Translations under genes and position numbers: made by a program
Source of the DNA: Antilocapra americana
Taxonomy: Eukaryota > Chordata > Mammalia > Artiodactyla > Antilocapridae
DNA length: 64,000 bases
Reading direction: 5' to 3'
Assembly: GCA_007570785.1 (NCBI GenBank)
Contig: ML664163.1
Location: forward strand, 467,225 to 531,224
In this document: piece after piece, positions 48,689-59,795 of the stretch
Layout: every line of letters starts with the position of its first letter
How positions within the stretch are numbered: position 1 is the first letter of the stretch
The notes under the pieces: model-generated
Databases searched by the model: none
Seen by the model: the letters and a program-made list of their open reading frames with translations, nothing else
What the model was told of the DNA's origin: nothing

Positions 48689-49068
48689 ATCAATAACATG
48701 GGACGTACGAGACAAAGAGAAGACCCAGAGAACTCATTACTCTGTTTCTAGGGATGCTAGGTTTCTAGCTGGTTTGCTGCTTCCCTCAGTCTCTCAAGTT
48801 CTTCTGTTTGTCTTATATAATGCTCAGGGGTTTCAGTTGTACTTAGTGGGAGAAATAGGAAAATTATTTATATTCCATCTTCCTGGAAGCAGATGTCATT
48901 TTTTTCAATTAGTGCATTTTCATTCAACAAAGGCTTTCTTGAGTTTCATACATAGAAGGATCTAAAAAACTCAGAAGGGGATATGAACACTCTCAAAATA
49001 CACACCCAAAATCCAAGCACTCTTCATGGCTGCTTCTGCTGTGGCTCATACCAACATCTCCCATCACA
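48689..49068. other. Gene-free, no repeat recognised
   Basis: Nothing recognised. Confidence 0.4.
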
Positions 49069-49090
49069 ATTATTATTATTATTATTATTT
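49069..49090. repeat. (ATT)n microsatellite
   Basis: Seven or so uninterrupted ATT units next to the L1 tail. Confidence 0.95.
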
Positions 49091-49109
49091 TGATGTCTCT
49101 TCTGACAAT

Positions 49110-49772
49110 TTCATTTTATTTTTAAATTTACTTTACTTTATTGTGTTGGTTTTGCCATACAATGACATGAAACCGCCATGGGTTTACATATGCTCCCCCT
49201 CCAGAACCCCCCTCACTCCTCCCTCCCGCCTCCCTCCACCCGGGAAATCTCGGTGCACCAGCCCCGAGCATCAGCCCTGGGCTGGCGATTGATTTCACAT
49301 ATGATAATTAACATGTTTCAGTGCCATTCTCCCATATCCTCCCACCCTTGCCCTCTTCCACCGAGTCCATGAGTCTATTCTATACATCTGCGTTCCTTTT
49401 TCTGTCTCGCATGCAGGGTTCTCATTACCATCTTTCTAAATTCCATATATATGCGTTAATATACTGTATTGTTGTTTTTCCTTCTGGCTTACTTCACTCT
49501 GGATAACAGGCTCCAGTTTCGTCCATCTGAGTAGAACTGATTCAAATGAATTTTTTTTAATGGCTGAGTAATATTCCATTGTGTATATGTACCACAGCTT
49601 TCTTATCCATTCGTCAGTTGATGGGCATCTAGGTTGCTTCCATGTCCTGGCTATTGTAAACAATGCGGCGATGAACATTGGGGTACACGTGTCTCTTTCA
49701 ATTCTGGTTTCCTCGGTGTGTATGCCCAGCAGTGGGATTGCTGGGTCATATGGCAGGTCTATTTGCAGTTTT
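49110..49772 (-). mobile_element. Ruminant L1, 5'-truncated
   Basis: Reverse L1 3' end very similar to that at 24478-25440 ('gtgttggttttgccatacaa', 'cacatatgataattaacatg', 'ccatatatatgcgttaatat'). It is shorter, ending in ORF2 at about 49772. The high similarity of the two copies suggests recent activity of the same family. Confidence 0.95.
49436..49678 (-). pseudogene. L1 ORF2p C-terminal end
   Basis: 80 open codons matching the last 80 residues of the ORF2 fragment at 24788-25351 ('[13 protein letters not shown]', C-terminal '[10 protein letters not shown]'). Differences between the two are a few residues. Truncated upstream, non-functional. Confidence 0.92.
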
Positions 49773-49849
49773 GAATTATTGCAGTTATCTCAAGGTTACT
49801 CTACCCTTGACTGCCTACTATTAAATCTAATATAGCAACTGGGGAGATC

Positions 49850-50415
49850 CTATTAAAACATAGACTAATCACTGTGCTCAAAATCTTTCAAGGGCCCCCT
49901 GTCACCAAAGCCAAATTCTGAGGGCCTATATGGTCCCATGCATTCTCCTTCCCTCCACCTCTGTTTACCTCTGACTCCTTTCCTCCTGTTCTCCCCTGAC
50001 TCACTCTGTCGCTGCCACAGTGGCCATCACAGCTAGACTGCTCACATGTTGGACATAGTTTCTTTCACTGGGAACATTCTTGCCCCAGCTATCCTCATGA
50101 GTAGCTCTTTCACCTCCTGCAAATCCCAGATGTTACCTTCTTAGGCCTTTCTTGACTACCACACTTAAAACTGTAACTACCCATCACTCCTCTCCTCTTT
50201 ATATTCCTCTTTTTTGCTCTACTTTCTCTGAAGTTTTCCTTCTAATAGATCAGACAGTTTACTAATTTGCTTATTCTCTGCCTCTCCCCAATAAAATGTA
50301 AGCCCCACGAGGGACATGGCGTCTTGTCTGCTATTTGACTACTGCGTTGTCCACATCAAGAACAGTGTCTGCATATACTAAGTGCTTGATAAATAGCTGC
50401 TGAATGGATAAATGA
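49850..50415 (+). repeat. L2 LINE, 3' end
   Basis: Forward L2: 'caaaatctttcaagggcccc', 'aacattcttgccccagctat', 'ctttcacctcctgcaaatcc', 'aaaatgtaagccccacgagg', tail 'aagtgcttgataaatagctg'. Good match in order to the L2 3' end and old. Confidence 0.87.
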
Positions 50416-53201
50416 CCTATGTGTCCAAGTTTCAATGAGACAAATATCTTCATGACACAGCAAATTGCTCTAATGGTCCAATTGATGGGAGCTCTGGTTA
50501 TACAAAAGGAATTCTAGTGAATCTTCCTTTAGAGCGCGTATATATAGATCCACGTTCTAGTGTTCTACCACTACGTCTCTCAAATCCTCTCCCTGTTTCT
50601 TACTGTCTGTCTCATTCTAGATCCACTACAAATTTTTTCAGTAATTACAAGCCTAAAAGAATAACAAGGTTGACTTCAGTCCAGTGATATTGTCATCACA
50701 CCTTAGCTTGAAAAAAATCCTTATAACAGATCACATGATAGGTTGGTGGCCAGGGGCTACCCTTGGGTCAGTTGTGGGTCTAGTGGTATAGTATGTAACC
50801 ACCTCCACTGGATAAATTGCTTTGAGCAGTTCTCTCAAAAGCTGCAAGTGGGCAAGGCAGAGGCCCAGAGAAGAGTAGATTCTTTTCTCATATGCTGAAC
50901 CACTCTGTTGATTTGCAAAAATCTGTACAAATTTAAAATCCTTAAATTCTTTCCTTGACTATTATACATGTGTACAGTTTAGCCCACACATTAGAGAAAA
51001 GGAAACCAGATTATGATTCTACACTTATCAAAGAGCTCTCTGACCTTTTCGACCTTCTGTCTGGTAGAGGACTTTGCCCCTTGAAGAACTTAAGAATCTA
51101 TGTGCAAGAAAAAACCAATAGTTTGATTTAACTCAACTTTTATTTTTGAAAGGAAGTTGAATTTCAATACAAAACAAACAGAAGGCTCTCCTCTTGAGTT
51201 TATGCATTGTCAGAAAAGTGACAACACTCTTCACTTTGCAGTATATCCTGGAGGGATCCCACAAAACCCTTGAGAGTTAGTGGGGGAGGGTGGTGCCATG
51301 TTTCAGATCTTATGGCTCCACTACAGTGCTTTTTTGAGCTCTCTGAGCTCTTTGGAAGCATACATAAATAAAGTAGAAATGTCAGAACTAAGTGCTGAGA
51401 AGCATGATAGGTAAGAGACGGCAGTCTGGAGTCAGTGTGGATTTGGAATTTTTGGTGAAGAATTCTTTTCTGGCTCTACTCGGGCATAAACTGTTTCCAA
51501 CACATAGGGCGTAATTAGGCTCAGTGTAAAATCTCTCACATTTTATGTAATATGAAAATACTTTATATACAAACTGTTCTGTGACAAGCAGCTTCAAAAC
51601 ACAACAAAAAGATGAGAAAAAATATTAAACATATTTTCTTTCCCAGGAAATTTCTATCACCTCCAACAGCTATTGGTTAGTGTGCTGTTTGGTGGGTTAC
51701 TTTCCCACCGCTATACCTAATGAAAGGAAAAAGCTGTTATGAATAAATCATGATAAAATTATTAAAGCCAAGAGAACCAATTGGATGATTTAATGAGTAT
51801 ATTTTAATTTTGGAAAAATGGGGCTAGTTTCAAATTTTAACAGAGACTTTTGTTTTCACTTCAGAATCTTTTCCTTTTCCTTATTGAACACAAGATACTG
51901 ATTATTAAGAAAACATTTATTATTTTTCACTCAACAACCAATTGACTTGGAAAGTAGACTCAGAGTTTGCCTTTTGTTGGTGACACAAAGCAGGTGCTAT
52001 TAAGCAAAATGCACATACCACCGATAGCTACTTATGCTCGCCTACCTAGAACACTCCTTTATAATTGAGTAAGCTTTAGTTCCCCTGATTAGAATGCAAC
52101 ATTACCCAAATTGAAAGGAGGTAGATTAAATAGTAGCATGTCTGAGCTTACATGAATTATCTACTGATGACATTAGAATGACAAGTGATTGCCATGCTTT
52201 TTTCATCTTAATTTGCCCAATTATCATTGTTTAATTATCCTAGTTAGAAAGTAAGGCCAATAAAATTTTCAAGAAAGAAATTTGTATCACTTTTATACAG
52301 CTTTATACTAATAAACAGCAACCAAATAAAATGATCAGGGCACAAAAATGTTAACATTTGAAATGTCAATTTTATGATATTGCTTTGTTAGCATTTAGTA
52401 CGCTTACTGTCGGGGCCATCTGAGGCAAGGACAATTATTAAACAAAAGCCTTGAAAGAAGTTGTGCTCCATATTTTTGCCTTTCTGCCTTTTCCCTGGCT
52501 GTAGTGGTGTGATTTATTTCTGCACCAGAAAAACCCTGTTCATCTGGGTTGGTGTGTCTGAGTAGATCAGAATCTGAAACAAAAGTTAAATTGCTTTTAT
52601 TGTGAGAATCAAATTAATTCTGGCTTCATTCCGTCAGTTGTTAAGATTGTGTGAAATTCAGTCTGGAGTGTTTTTGGAAGCCCCTCCACTTCTCTAGAGG
52701 GAGTCTTTCATATTGTCTGAACAAGAGGTCCTACTACCATCTTTGTTCCTACTGCCTGTTGCTGTTGACCTGTTTCTCATAGAAGTCCTCTCCCTGTTCT
52801 GTCTCAGAAATCTTTAATACCACTCTCAAGTGTGTCTGATTCAGTCTGGCTTCCAGGGACATTTCACAGCCAACACCAAATATGGGGCCCCAAGAGTAAG
52901 CAAAACACATATATCTGCCCTTTGAACATACCCCCTAAACACCCACAATCTCCCACATTTCTACAAAAGCCCTCTGTCTTTTTCTCCTCTCTTTCTCTGT
53001 CTCCTCCTTCCTTCCTCCTCCTCCTTAATCACCTGCCTCATTTTTTGGTGTGTCTCATGTCCCAGCAACAACTTCTCTCCCCAGCTTTATTCTCCTTCAA
53101 AAACATTTTGGCTATTCTTGGCATCTACATTTCTATATAAATATTAGAATCAGCTTTTAACTTTCACAAAAGAGCCTGTTGGAATTTTGATGGAATTACA
53201 C
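50416..53201. other. Repeat-poor, gene-free
   Basis: About 2.8 kb with no recognisable transposon, the longest such stretch in the right half. 51900-52640 has several homeodomain-like TAAT cores and little sign of decay. It may be conserved non-coding DNA, which cannot be tested here. 52980-53040 is a CT-rich tract. Confidence 0.45.
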
Positions 53202-53398
53202 TGTAGCTCAAACAGTAAAGAATCTGCCCATAGTGCAGGAGAAAGTGCTCAGGCCATGGGTCAGGAAGATCTCCTGGAGTAGGAAATGGCAACCCACTCC
53301 AGTATTCTTGCCTGGAGAATTTCATGGACAGAGGAGTCTGATAGACTCTAGTCCATGAGGTTACAAAAGAATAGGACATGACTGAGCAACTAATACTA
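53202..53398 (+). repeat. Bov-tA SINE
   Basis: Forward copy missing the very start of the head ('tgtagctcaaacagtaaaga' onward), complete to 'catgactgagcaactaatac'. Confidence 0.93.
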
Positions 53399-53399
53399 A

Positions 53400-54250
53400 T
53401 AGATCTCTATACACATATAAGTAAATGTAAAATGTGCATATTTTTATTTCTCCGGACTTTACTTACTTACACAAAAGCCAACATACATTATACACTATTA
53501 CAGACTTTACAAAAAGATTTTAAGGTATACCCTGAAAGCTTTTTATATCAATGCATAATGTGTCTTCATTCTTCTTTATAGTTGCATAATATTCCATTTA
53601 GTGACTATATCAGAATTCATTTAAAAGATTTATATTGCTTTCAGACTTTTGCTATTGCAAATACTGCAATAAATTTTGTGTAGAAATATAATTTCAAAGA
53701 TATCCTAATACGTCCTAATGTACTTGTAGAATGAATGCTTTAAATAGGGAGTGCTATAGCAAAGAGCAAATTAATTTGTAATTTTTAAATATATTGCCAA
53801 ATTGCCCTCTATTGTGTACTGTATTATATTCTTTACCAGTACAGTAGAAGAGTATGTGGGCTTCCCTCGTGGCTCAGATGGTAAAGAATCTGGCTGCAAT
53901 GTGGGGGATCCAAGTTTGATTCCTGCATCAGGAAGATGCCCTGGAGCAGGGAATGGCTACCCACTCCAGTATTCTTGCTAGAAGGGTATCATGGACACAG
54001 GAGCCACGTGGGCTACAGTCCATGAATAGCAAAGAGATAGACACAACTGAGCAACTAACACATATACAAGAGAATGTCTGTTTCCACTAGGAAGATTGTG
54101 AAGTATTGAGTCAAATTTTGTAACAATTATAGAATAATTTAGTTTTCCTCTTTTTTCTTTAGTTTTGGTAAATTTGTATTTTTCTAGAAATTTATGCATT
54201 TTGTCTAAATGTCTATTCATTTCTGTATACATTTGTTAGTAAGATTCTAA
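53400..54250 (-). mobile_element. Old L1 (L1M), 3' part, interrupted
   Basis: Reverse L1M: 'gttgcataatattccattta', 'ttttgctattgcaaatactg', 'ttgccaaattgccctctatt', then after the SINE 'gagaatgtctgtttccacta'. It carries the target site of the BovB at its right end and continues at 58561. Confidence 0.82.
53858..54060 (+). repeat. Bov-tA SINE
   Basis: Forward, full length, from 'gggcttccctcgtggctcag' to 'cacaactgagcaactaaca'. Target duplication aagagtatgt (53848-53857) and aagagaatgt (54068-54077), 9 of 10. Inserted in the L1M. Confidence 0.95.
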
Positions 54251-55074
54251 TTCAGTTCAGTTCACCTGCTCATTCATGTCCGACTATATGTGACCCCATG
54301 GACTGCAGCATGCCAGGCCGCCCTGTCCATCACCAACTCCTGGAGCTTACTTAAACTCATGTCCATTGAATTGGTGATGCCATCCAAAAGTCTCATCCTC
54401 TGCCATCCGATTTTCTTCCCACCTCCAATCTTTCCCAGCATCAACATCTTTTCCAATGAGTCAGTTCTTCACATCAGGTAGCCAAAGTATTGGAGCTTCA
54501 GCTTCAGCATCAGTCCTTCTGATGAATATTCAGGACTGATTTCCTTTAGGATGGACTGGTTGGATCTCCTTGCAGTCTAACGGACTCTCAAGAGTCTTCT
54601 CCAGCACCACAGTTAAAAGCATCAGTTCTTCGGCACTCAGCTTTCTTTATAGTCCAACTCTCACATCTGTACATGACTACTGGGAAAACCATGGCTTTGA
54701 CTAGATGGACCTCTATGGGAAAACTAATGTCTCTGCTTTTTTAATGTGTTGTCTAGATGGGTCATAGCTTTTCTCCCAGTGAGCAAGCCTCTTTCAATTT
54801 CATGGCTGCAGTAACCATCTGCAGTGATTTTGGAGCCCAAAAACTGAAGTCTGCCACTGTTTCCACATCTATTTGCCATGAAGTGATGGGAACCGATTCC
54901 ATGATTTTAGTTTTCTAAAATTGAGTTTTAAGCCAATTTTTTTCACTCTCCTCTTTCATTTTCATCAAGAGGCTCTTTAGTACTTCTTTGCTTTCTGCCA
55001 TAAGGGTGGTGTCATCTGCATATCTGAGGTTATTGATATTTCTCCTAGCAATCATGATTCCAGCTGTGCTTCAT

Positions 55075-57340
55075 TCAGCCCAGCAATTTGCATGATATAC
55101 TCTGCATATAAGTTAAATAAGCAGAGTGACAATATACAGCCTTGACGTACTTCATTCCCAATTTGAAATCAGTATGTTGTTCCATGTCCAGTCTAACTCT
55201 TGCTTCTTGACCTGCATACAGGTTTCTCAAGAGGCAGGTAAGGTGGTCTGGTATTCCCATCTCTTTAAGAATTTTCCACTGATTGTTGTGATATACACAG
55301 TCAAAGGCTTTGGCATAGTCAATAAAGCAGAAGTAGATGCTTTTCTGGAACTGTCTTGCTTTTTTGATGATCCAGCGGATGTTAGCAATTTGATCTCTGG
55401 TTCCTCTGCCTCTCCTAAATCTAGCTTGAACATCTGGAAATTCACAACTCACATACTGTTGAAGCCTGGCTTGGAGAATTTTGAGCATTACTTTGCTAGC
55501 ATGTGAGAGGAGTGCAATTGTGTGGTAATTTGAACTGTGGTGTTGGAGAAGACTCTTGGGAGTCCTTTGCACTGCAAGGAGATCCAACCAGTTCATCCTA
55601 AAGGAAATCAGTCCTGAGTATTCATTGGAAGGACTGATGTTGAAGCTGAAACTTCAATACTTTGGCCACCTGATGTGAAGAGCTGACTCATTGGAAAAGA
55701 CCCTGATGCTGGGGAAGATAGAAGGTAGGAGAAGAAGGGGATGCCAGAGGATGAGATGGTTGGATGGCATCACCGATGCAATGGACATGAGTTTGAGTAG
55801 GCTCCAGGAGTTGATGATGGACAGGGAAGCCTGGCATGCTGCAGTACATGGGTTCACAAGGTGTTGGACACAACTGAACAACTGAACTGAACTTGAAGAT
55901 TCTTTGGCATTATCTTTCTTTGGGATTGGAATGAAAACTGACCTTTTCCAGTCCTGTGGCCACTGCTGAGTTTTCCAAATTTGCTGGCATATTGAGTGCA
56001 GCACTTCCACAGCATCATCTTTCAGGATTTGAAATAGCTCAGTGGGAATCTCATTACTTCTACTAACTTTGTTCATAGTGATGCTCTAAGGCCCACTTGA
56101 TTTCGCATTCCAGGATGTCTGACTCTAGGTGAGTGATCACACCATCATGGTTATCTGGGTCATGAAGATCTTTTTTGTACAGTTCTTCTGTGTATTCTTG
56201 CCACCTCTTAATATCTTCTGCTTCTGCTAGGTCCATACTCTTTCTATCCTTTATTGTGCCCATCTTTGCATGAAATGTTCCCTTGGTATCTCTAATTTTC
56301 TTGAAGAGATCTCTAGTCATTCCCATTCTATTGTTTTCCTCTATTTCTTTGCATTGATCACTGAGGAAGGCTTTCTTATCTCTCTTTGTTATTCTTTGAA
56401 ACTCTGCATTCAAATGGGTGTATCTTTCCTTTTCTCCTTTGCCTTAAGCTTGTCTTCTTTTCTCAGGTGTTTGTAAGGCCTCCTCAGACAGCCATTTTGC
56501 CTTTTTGCATTTCTTTTTCTTGGGGATAGTCTTGATCTTTGCCTCTTGTACAATGTCACAAACCTCTGTCCATAGTTCATCAGGCACTCTGTCTATCAGA
56601 TCTAGTCCCTTGAATTTATTTGTCACTTCCACTGTATAATCATAAGGGATTTGATTTAGGTCATACCTGAATGGTCTAGTGGTTTTCCTTTCTTCTTCAA
56701 TTTCAGTCAGAATTTGGCAATAAGGAGTTCATGATCTGAGCCACAGCTCCCAGTCTTGTTTTTGCTGACTGTATAGAGCTTCTCCATCTTTGGCTGCAAT
56801 GAATATAATCAGTCTGATTTTGTTATTGACCATCTGGTGATGTCCATATGTAGAGTTTTTTCTTGTGTTGTTGGAAGAGGGTGTTTGCTATGACCAGTGT
56901 GTTTGCTCGGCAAAACTCTGTTAGCCTCTAACCTGCTTTGTTTTGTACTCCAAGGCCAAATTTTCCTATTACTCCAGGTTTCTCTTGACTTCCTGCTTTT
57001 GCATTCCAGTCCCCTATAATATAAAATGACATCTTTTTTGGGTGTTAGACTGTTCAACTTCAGCTTCTTCAGCATTACTGAGTCATAGACTTGGATTACT
57101 GTGATATTGAATGGTTTGCCTTGGAAACGAACAGAAATCATCCTGTTGTTTTTGAAATTGCATCCAAGTAGTGCACTTCAGAATCTTTTGTTTACTATGA
57201 TGGCTACTCCATTTCTTCTAAAGCATTCTTTCCCACAGTAGTAGACAAATGTCGATGTTCACTCTTGCCATCTCCTATTTGATCAATTCCAATTTGCCTT
57301 GATTAATGAACCTAACATTCCAGGTTTCTATGTAATATTG
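55075..57340 (-). pseudogene. BovB ORF2 (endonuclease / reverse transcriptase), broken
   Basis: Remnant of the single large BovB reading frame. Near the 5' side 'ETWNVRFINQGKLELIK' (about 57325-57275) marks the endonuclease start. 56809-57141 holds the endonuclease middle. 56063-56413 holds the linker ('MTRDLFKKIRDTKGTFHAKM'). 55075-55530 holds the fingers/palm with 'FCFIDYAKAFDCVYH' (catalytic aspartate region). The YADD part lies further 3', with the complement of 'NNLRYADD' around 55010-55040. At least four frame breaks and the nested insert at 55536-55892 prevent a full protein. The frame at 55075-55596 begins in antisense insert sequence, making a chimeric start. Confidence 0.92.
55536..55892 (+). 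mobile_element. BovB 3' end nested in opposite orientation
   Basis: Forward BovB 3' end of about 357 bases ('gttggagaagactcttggga' to 'aacaactgaactgaac') inside the reverse BovB reverse transcriptase. Host sequence resumes directly after it ('gattctttggcattatcttt'). A short direct repeat ttgaa[c/g] at 55530-55535 and 55893-55898 flanks it. The host keeps its own 3' end at 54251-54612, so this is a second insertion, not an internal inversion. Confidence 0.9.
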
Positions 57341-57898
57341 CTCTTTACAGCATCGGACTTTACTTCCATCACCAGTCACATCCATAACTGGGTGTTGCTT
57401 TTGCTTTGACTCCATTCCTTTATTCTTTCTGGAGTTATTTCTCCACTGATCTCCAGTAGCATATTGGGCACCTACCGACATGAGGAGTTCATCTTTCAGT
57501 GTCCTGTCTTTTTGCCTTTTCATACTGTTCATGGGGTTTTCAAGGCAAGAATACTGAAGTGGTTTGCCATTCCCTTCTCCAGTGGACCACGTTTTGTCAG
57601 AAATCTCCACCATGACCACCATCTTGGGTGGCCCTACATGACATGGCTCATAGTTTCCCTGAGTTAGACAAGGTCCATGTGATCAGTTTGTTTAGTTTTC
57701 TGTGATTGTGGTTTGCATTCTGTCTGCCCTCTGATGGATAGGATGAGGTTTGTGGAAGCTTCCTGATTGGAGAGACTGATGGATAAACAGGGTCTTGTTC
57801 TGAATCTTTAATCCAATTTTCTGTTGATAGGTGGGGCTGTGTTGCCTCCCTGTTATGTGACCTGAGGCCAGACTATGGTGGAGGTAAGGAAGATACTG

Positions 57899-58361
57899 GG
57901 GACCTCCTTCAGAAGGTCCAATGCAGGCAGTGCTGCACTCAGTGCCCCGACCCTGCAGCAGGCCACTGTCGACCTCTGCTGGAGACCCCTAGACACTCAC
58001 GGGCAAGTCTGGGTCAGTCTCTTGTGTGGTCACTGCTCCTTTCTCCTGGGTCCTCGTATGCACAAGGTTCTATTTATGCCCTCTAAGCGTCTGTTTTCCC
58101 AGTCCTGTGTAAGTTCTGGCAGCTCTATAGTGGGGTTAATGGCGACCTCCTTCAAGAGGGCTTGTGTTATACATAGGTCTGCTGCACCCAGAGCCCCTGC
58201 CCCTGTCCCTACCCCTGTGGCAGGCCACTGCTGACCCATACCTTCGCAGGAGACACTGAGTCACAGTTCTAGCTCAGTCTCTGTGGGGACTCTGGGTCCT
58301 GGGGCATACAAGGTTTGTTTGAGCTCTCTGAGCATCTCTGGCAGTTAAGAGGTTTGACTCT
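57899..58361. repeat. Two tandem units in the BovB 5' UTR
   Basis: Units of about 243 and 220 bases start with the shared 'acctccttca' (57902 and 58145). They go on in the same order: 'gcaggccactg', 'ctcagtctc', 'ctcctgggtcc' / 'ctctgggtcc', 'acaaggtt', 'ttctggcag' / 'tctctggcag'. Monomer-like repeats of this kind carry the promoter in some other LINEs. Confidence 0.75.
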
Positions 58362-58560
58362 AAATGTGATTTTGCCCCTCCTACCATCTTGCTGGGGCTT
58401 CTCCTTTGCCCTTGGACGTGGGGTATCTTTTGTTGGTGGGATCCAACATTCTCCAGTCAAGTTGTTCAGCAGCAAGTTGTAGTTTTGGAGTTCTCACAGG
58501 AGAAGATGAGCATGTGTCCTTCTACCCCTCCATCTTATGTCACCAATATTAAGATTCTAA

Positions 58561-58662
58561 TTATCTTAATATTTTTTCTATATTTGGGAACATAAACCCC
58601 TTTTCATTCCTAATATTGAGTATTAATGGCTTCTCCCTATTCTTAATCCATTTAACTGAATA
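58561..58662 (-). mobile_element. Old L1 (L1M), continuation
   Basis: Resumes after the BovB with 'ccttttcattcctaatattg' and 'ttaatggcttctcccta', then is cut by a MER20. Confidence 0.75.
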
Positions 58663-59272
58663 GGATTTCTCAACTTTGACAGTTTGGGTCAATGATTCTT
58701 TGTTAATAGGAGCTGTCCTGTGCATTGCAGGATTTTAAAAATTTTATTTTTTAATGTATTGGCTGTGCTGAGTCTTCACTGCTGCACAGGCTCTTCTTAG
58801 TTTTCAGTGAGTGGGGCTGCTCTAGTTGCAGCGTGCAGATTTTTCATTGCAGCAGCTTCTCCTGTTGTAGAGCATGGGCTCTAGGCACTTGGGCTTCAGT
58901 AGTTGCAGTATGCAGGCTCAGTAGTTGGGGCTTGAGACATGAACTTCAGTAGTTGCAGTTTTGGGGACTCTAGAGCACAGGCTCAGTAGGCACACTGGTT
59001 GAGTTGTGGCATGTGGGAATCTTTCTGGATCAGGGACTGAACCTGTGTTTCTTGCATTGGCAGGTGGATTCTTTACCACTGAGCCACCAGGGAAGCCTAC
59101 ATTGCAGGATTTTTAGCATCATCTTTGGACTCTACCCTCCACATGCCAGTGACACGCCCCACCCCAGGTTGTATTTCCAATCACAGTTTGTCTTCAGTCA
59201 TCACCAAATGTTCCCTCTGGAAAGGTTGGCAGGGGAGGAGAGCAAAATTCCTCTCAGTTGAAGATCACTGGT
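58663..59272 (-). mobile_element. MER20 (hAT-Charlie), split by a SINE
   Basis: Reverse MER20 in two parts: 58663-58736 ('aggatttctcaactttgaca', 'ctgtcctgtgcattgcagga') and 59100-59272 ('ttagcatcatctttggactc', 'atcaccaaatgttccctctg', 'cagttgaagatcactg'). The right flank gtctagaa fits the nTCTAGAn target preference of hAT-Charlie elements. The left flank is worn. Confidence 0.88.
58737..59099 (-). repeat. CHR-type tRNA SINE with long body
   Basis: Reverse cetartiodactyl SINE of about 363 bases. A T-rich tail complement is on the left, followed by a body of repeated 'cagtagttg' phrases (58908, 58949 and similar) and the tRNA-like head 'gagccaccagggaagcct' on the right. Perfect 14-base target duplication cattgcaggatttt at 58723-58736 and 59100-59113. 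Confidence 0.93.
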
Positions 59273-59795
59273 CTAGAAGTTTGAAAGTATTGACATTATA
59301 CCTTATCAAAGAATTAACTTTGGCTTTGCAAATTCTATGTCTTCTCCTAATTAATTGCTGCTCTTTGTTTACTTCTCTATTTAGACTTATGTTTATTGCC
59401 AACAGTTTACAGTTGATATTTAAAGCTTGGTTTTCACCCTATTTTTTAACATGCACTTTTAAGACTACATTTCCTTCTAAGTATCCATTAAAACAACTCA
59501 CAAGTAGGTGCAATCATAGTTCAGTTTTACCTCTCAGTTTTAACTTTCATTATTCTTTTATCCATGGGATATTTAAAAATGTGTTTATCATTTCCAAACT
59601 TACTTACTTTTTTAGCATATTTTTAAACAAAATCAAGTTCTATTTTAATTGTCAAAGGATGTGTCTGTAATTCTGCTTTTTTGACATATACCAAGGCTTA
59701 GTTTATGGCTTAGAATGTGGTCAATAATTTTCATAACTGCTCTATGTGTTCCTTAAAATGTCTCATTGCCGAATATAGTTTTCTATAAAAGCCCA
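59273..59795 (-). mobile_element. Old L1 (L1M), ORF2 remnant
   Basis: Reverse L1M: 'gaattaactttggctttgca', 'atccatgggatatttaaaaa', 'atggcttagaatgtggtcaa'. These match the order of the 5' half of L1 ORF2 read backwards. The 181-codon plus frame at 59125-59670 is an antisense accident across MER20 and L1. Confidence 0.75.

Larger units (their letters stand above)
54251..58549 (-). mobile_element. Near-full-length BovB (RTE) LINE
   Basis: About 4.3 kb including a nested 360-base insert. From 3' to 5' (left to right): gttcag-type tail (54251), 3' UTR, reverse transcriptase (about 54960-55540 and 55893 on), linker, apurinic-type endonuclease (to about 57340), then a 5' UTR with two tandem units of about 240 bases, ending at about 58549. 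A perfect 11-base target duplication taagattctaa at 54240-54250 and 58550-58560 shows that both ends are original. It sits in an old L1M. Coding frames are broken in many places, so it is dead. Confidence 0.96.

Noticed and set aside
55536..55892. Interpretation of this segment as an internal inversion of the host BovB
   Set aside because: The host still has its own 3' end at 54251-54612, so the segment is an extra copy.
55654..56076. 140-codon minus frame spanning the nested insert and BovB
   Set aside because: A chimera of antisense insert and BovB reverse transcriptase, not a gene.
59125..59670. 181-codon plus-strand frame
   Set aside because: It crosses MER20 and antisense L1M sequence. 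The residues are T-rich translation (F, L, S) with no family resemblance.
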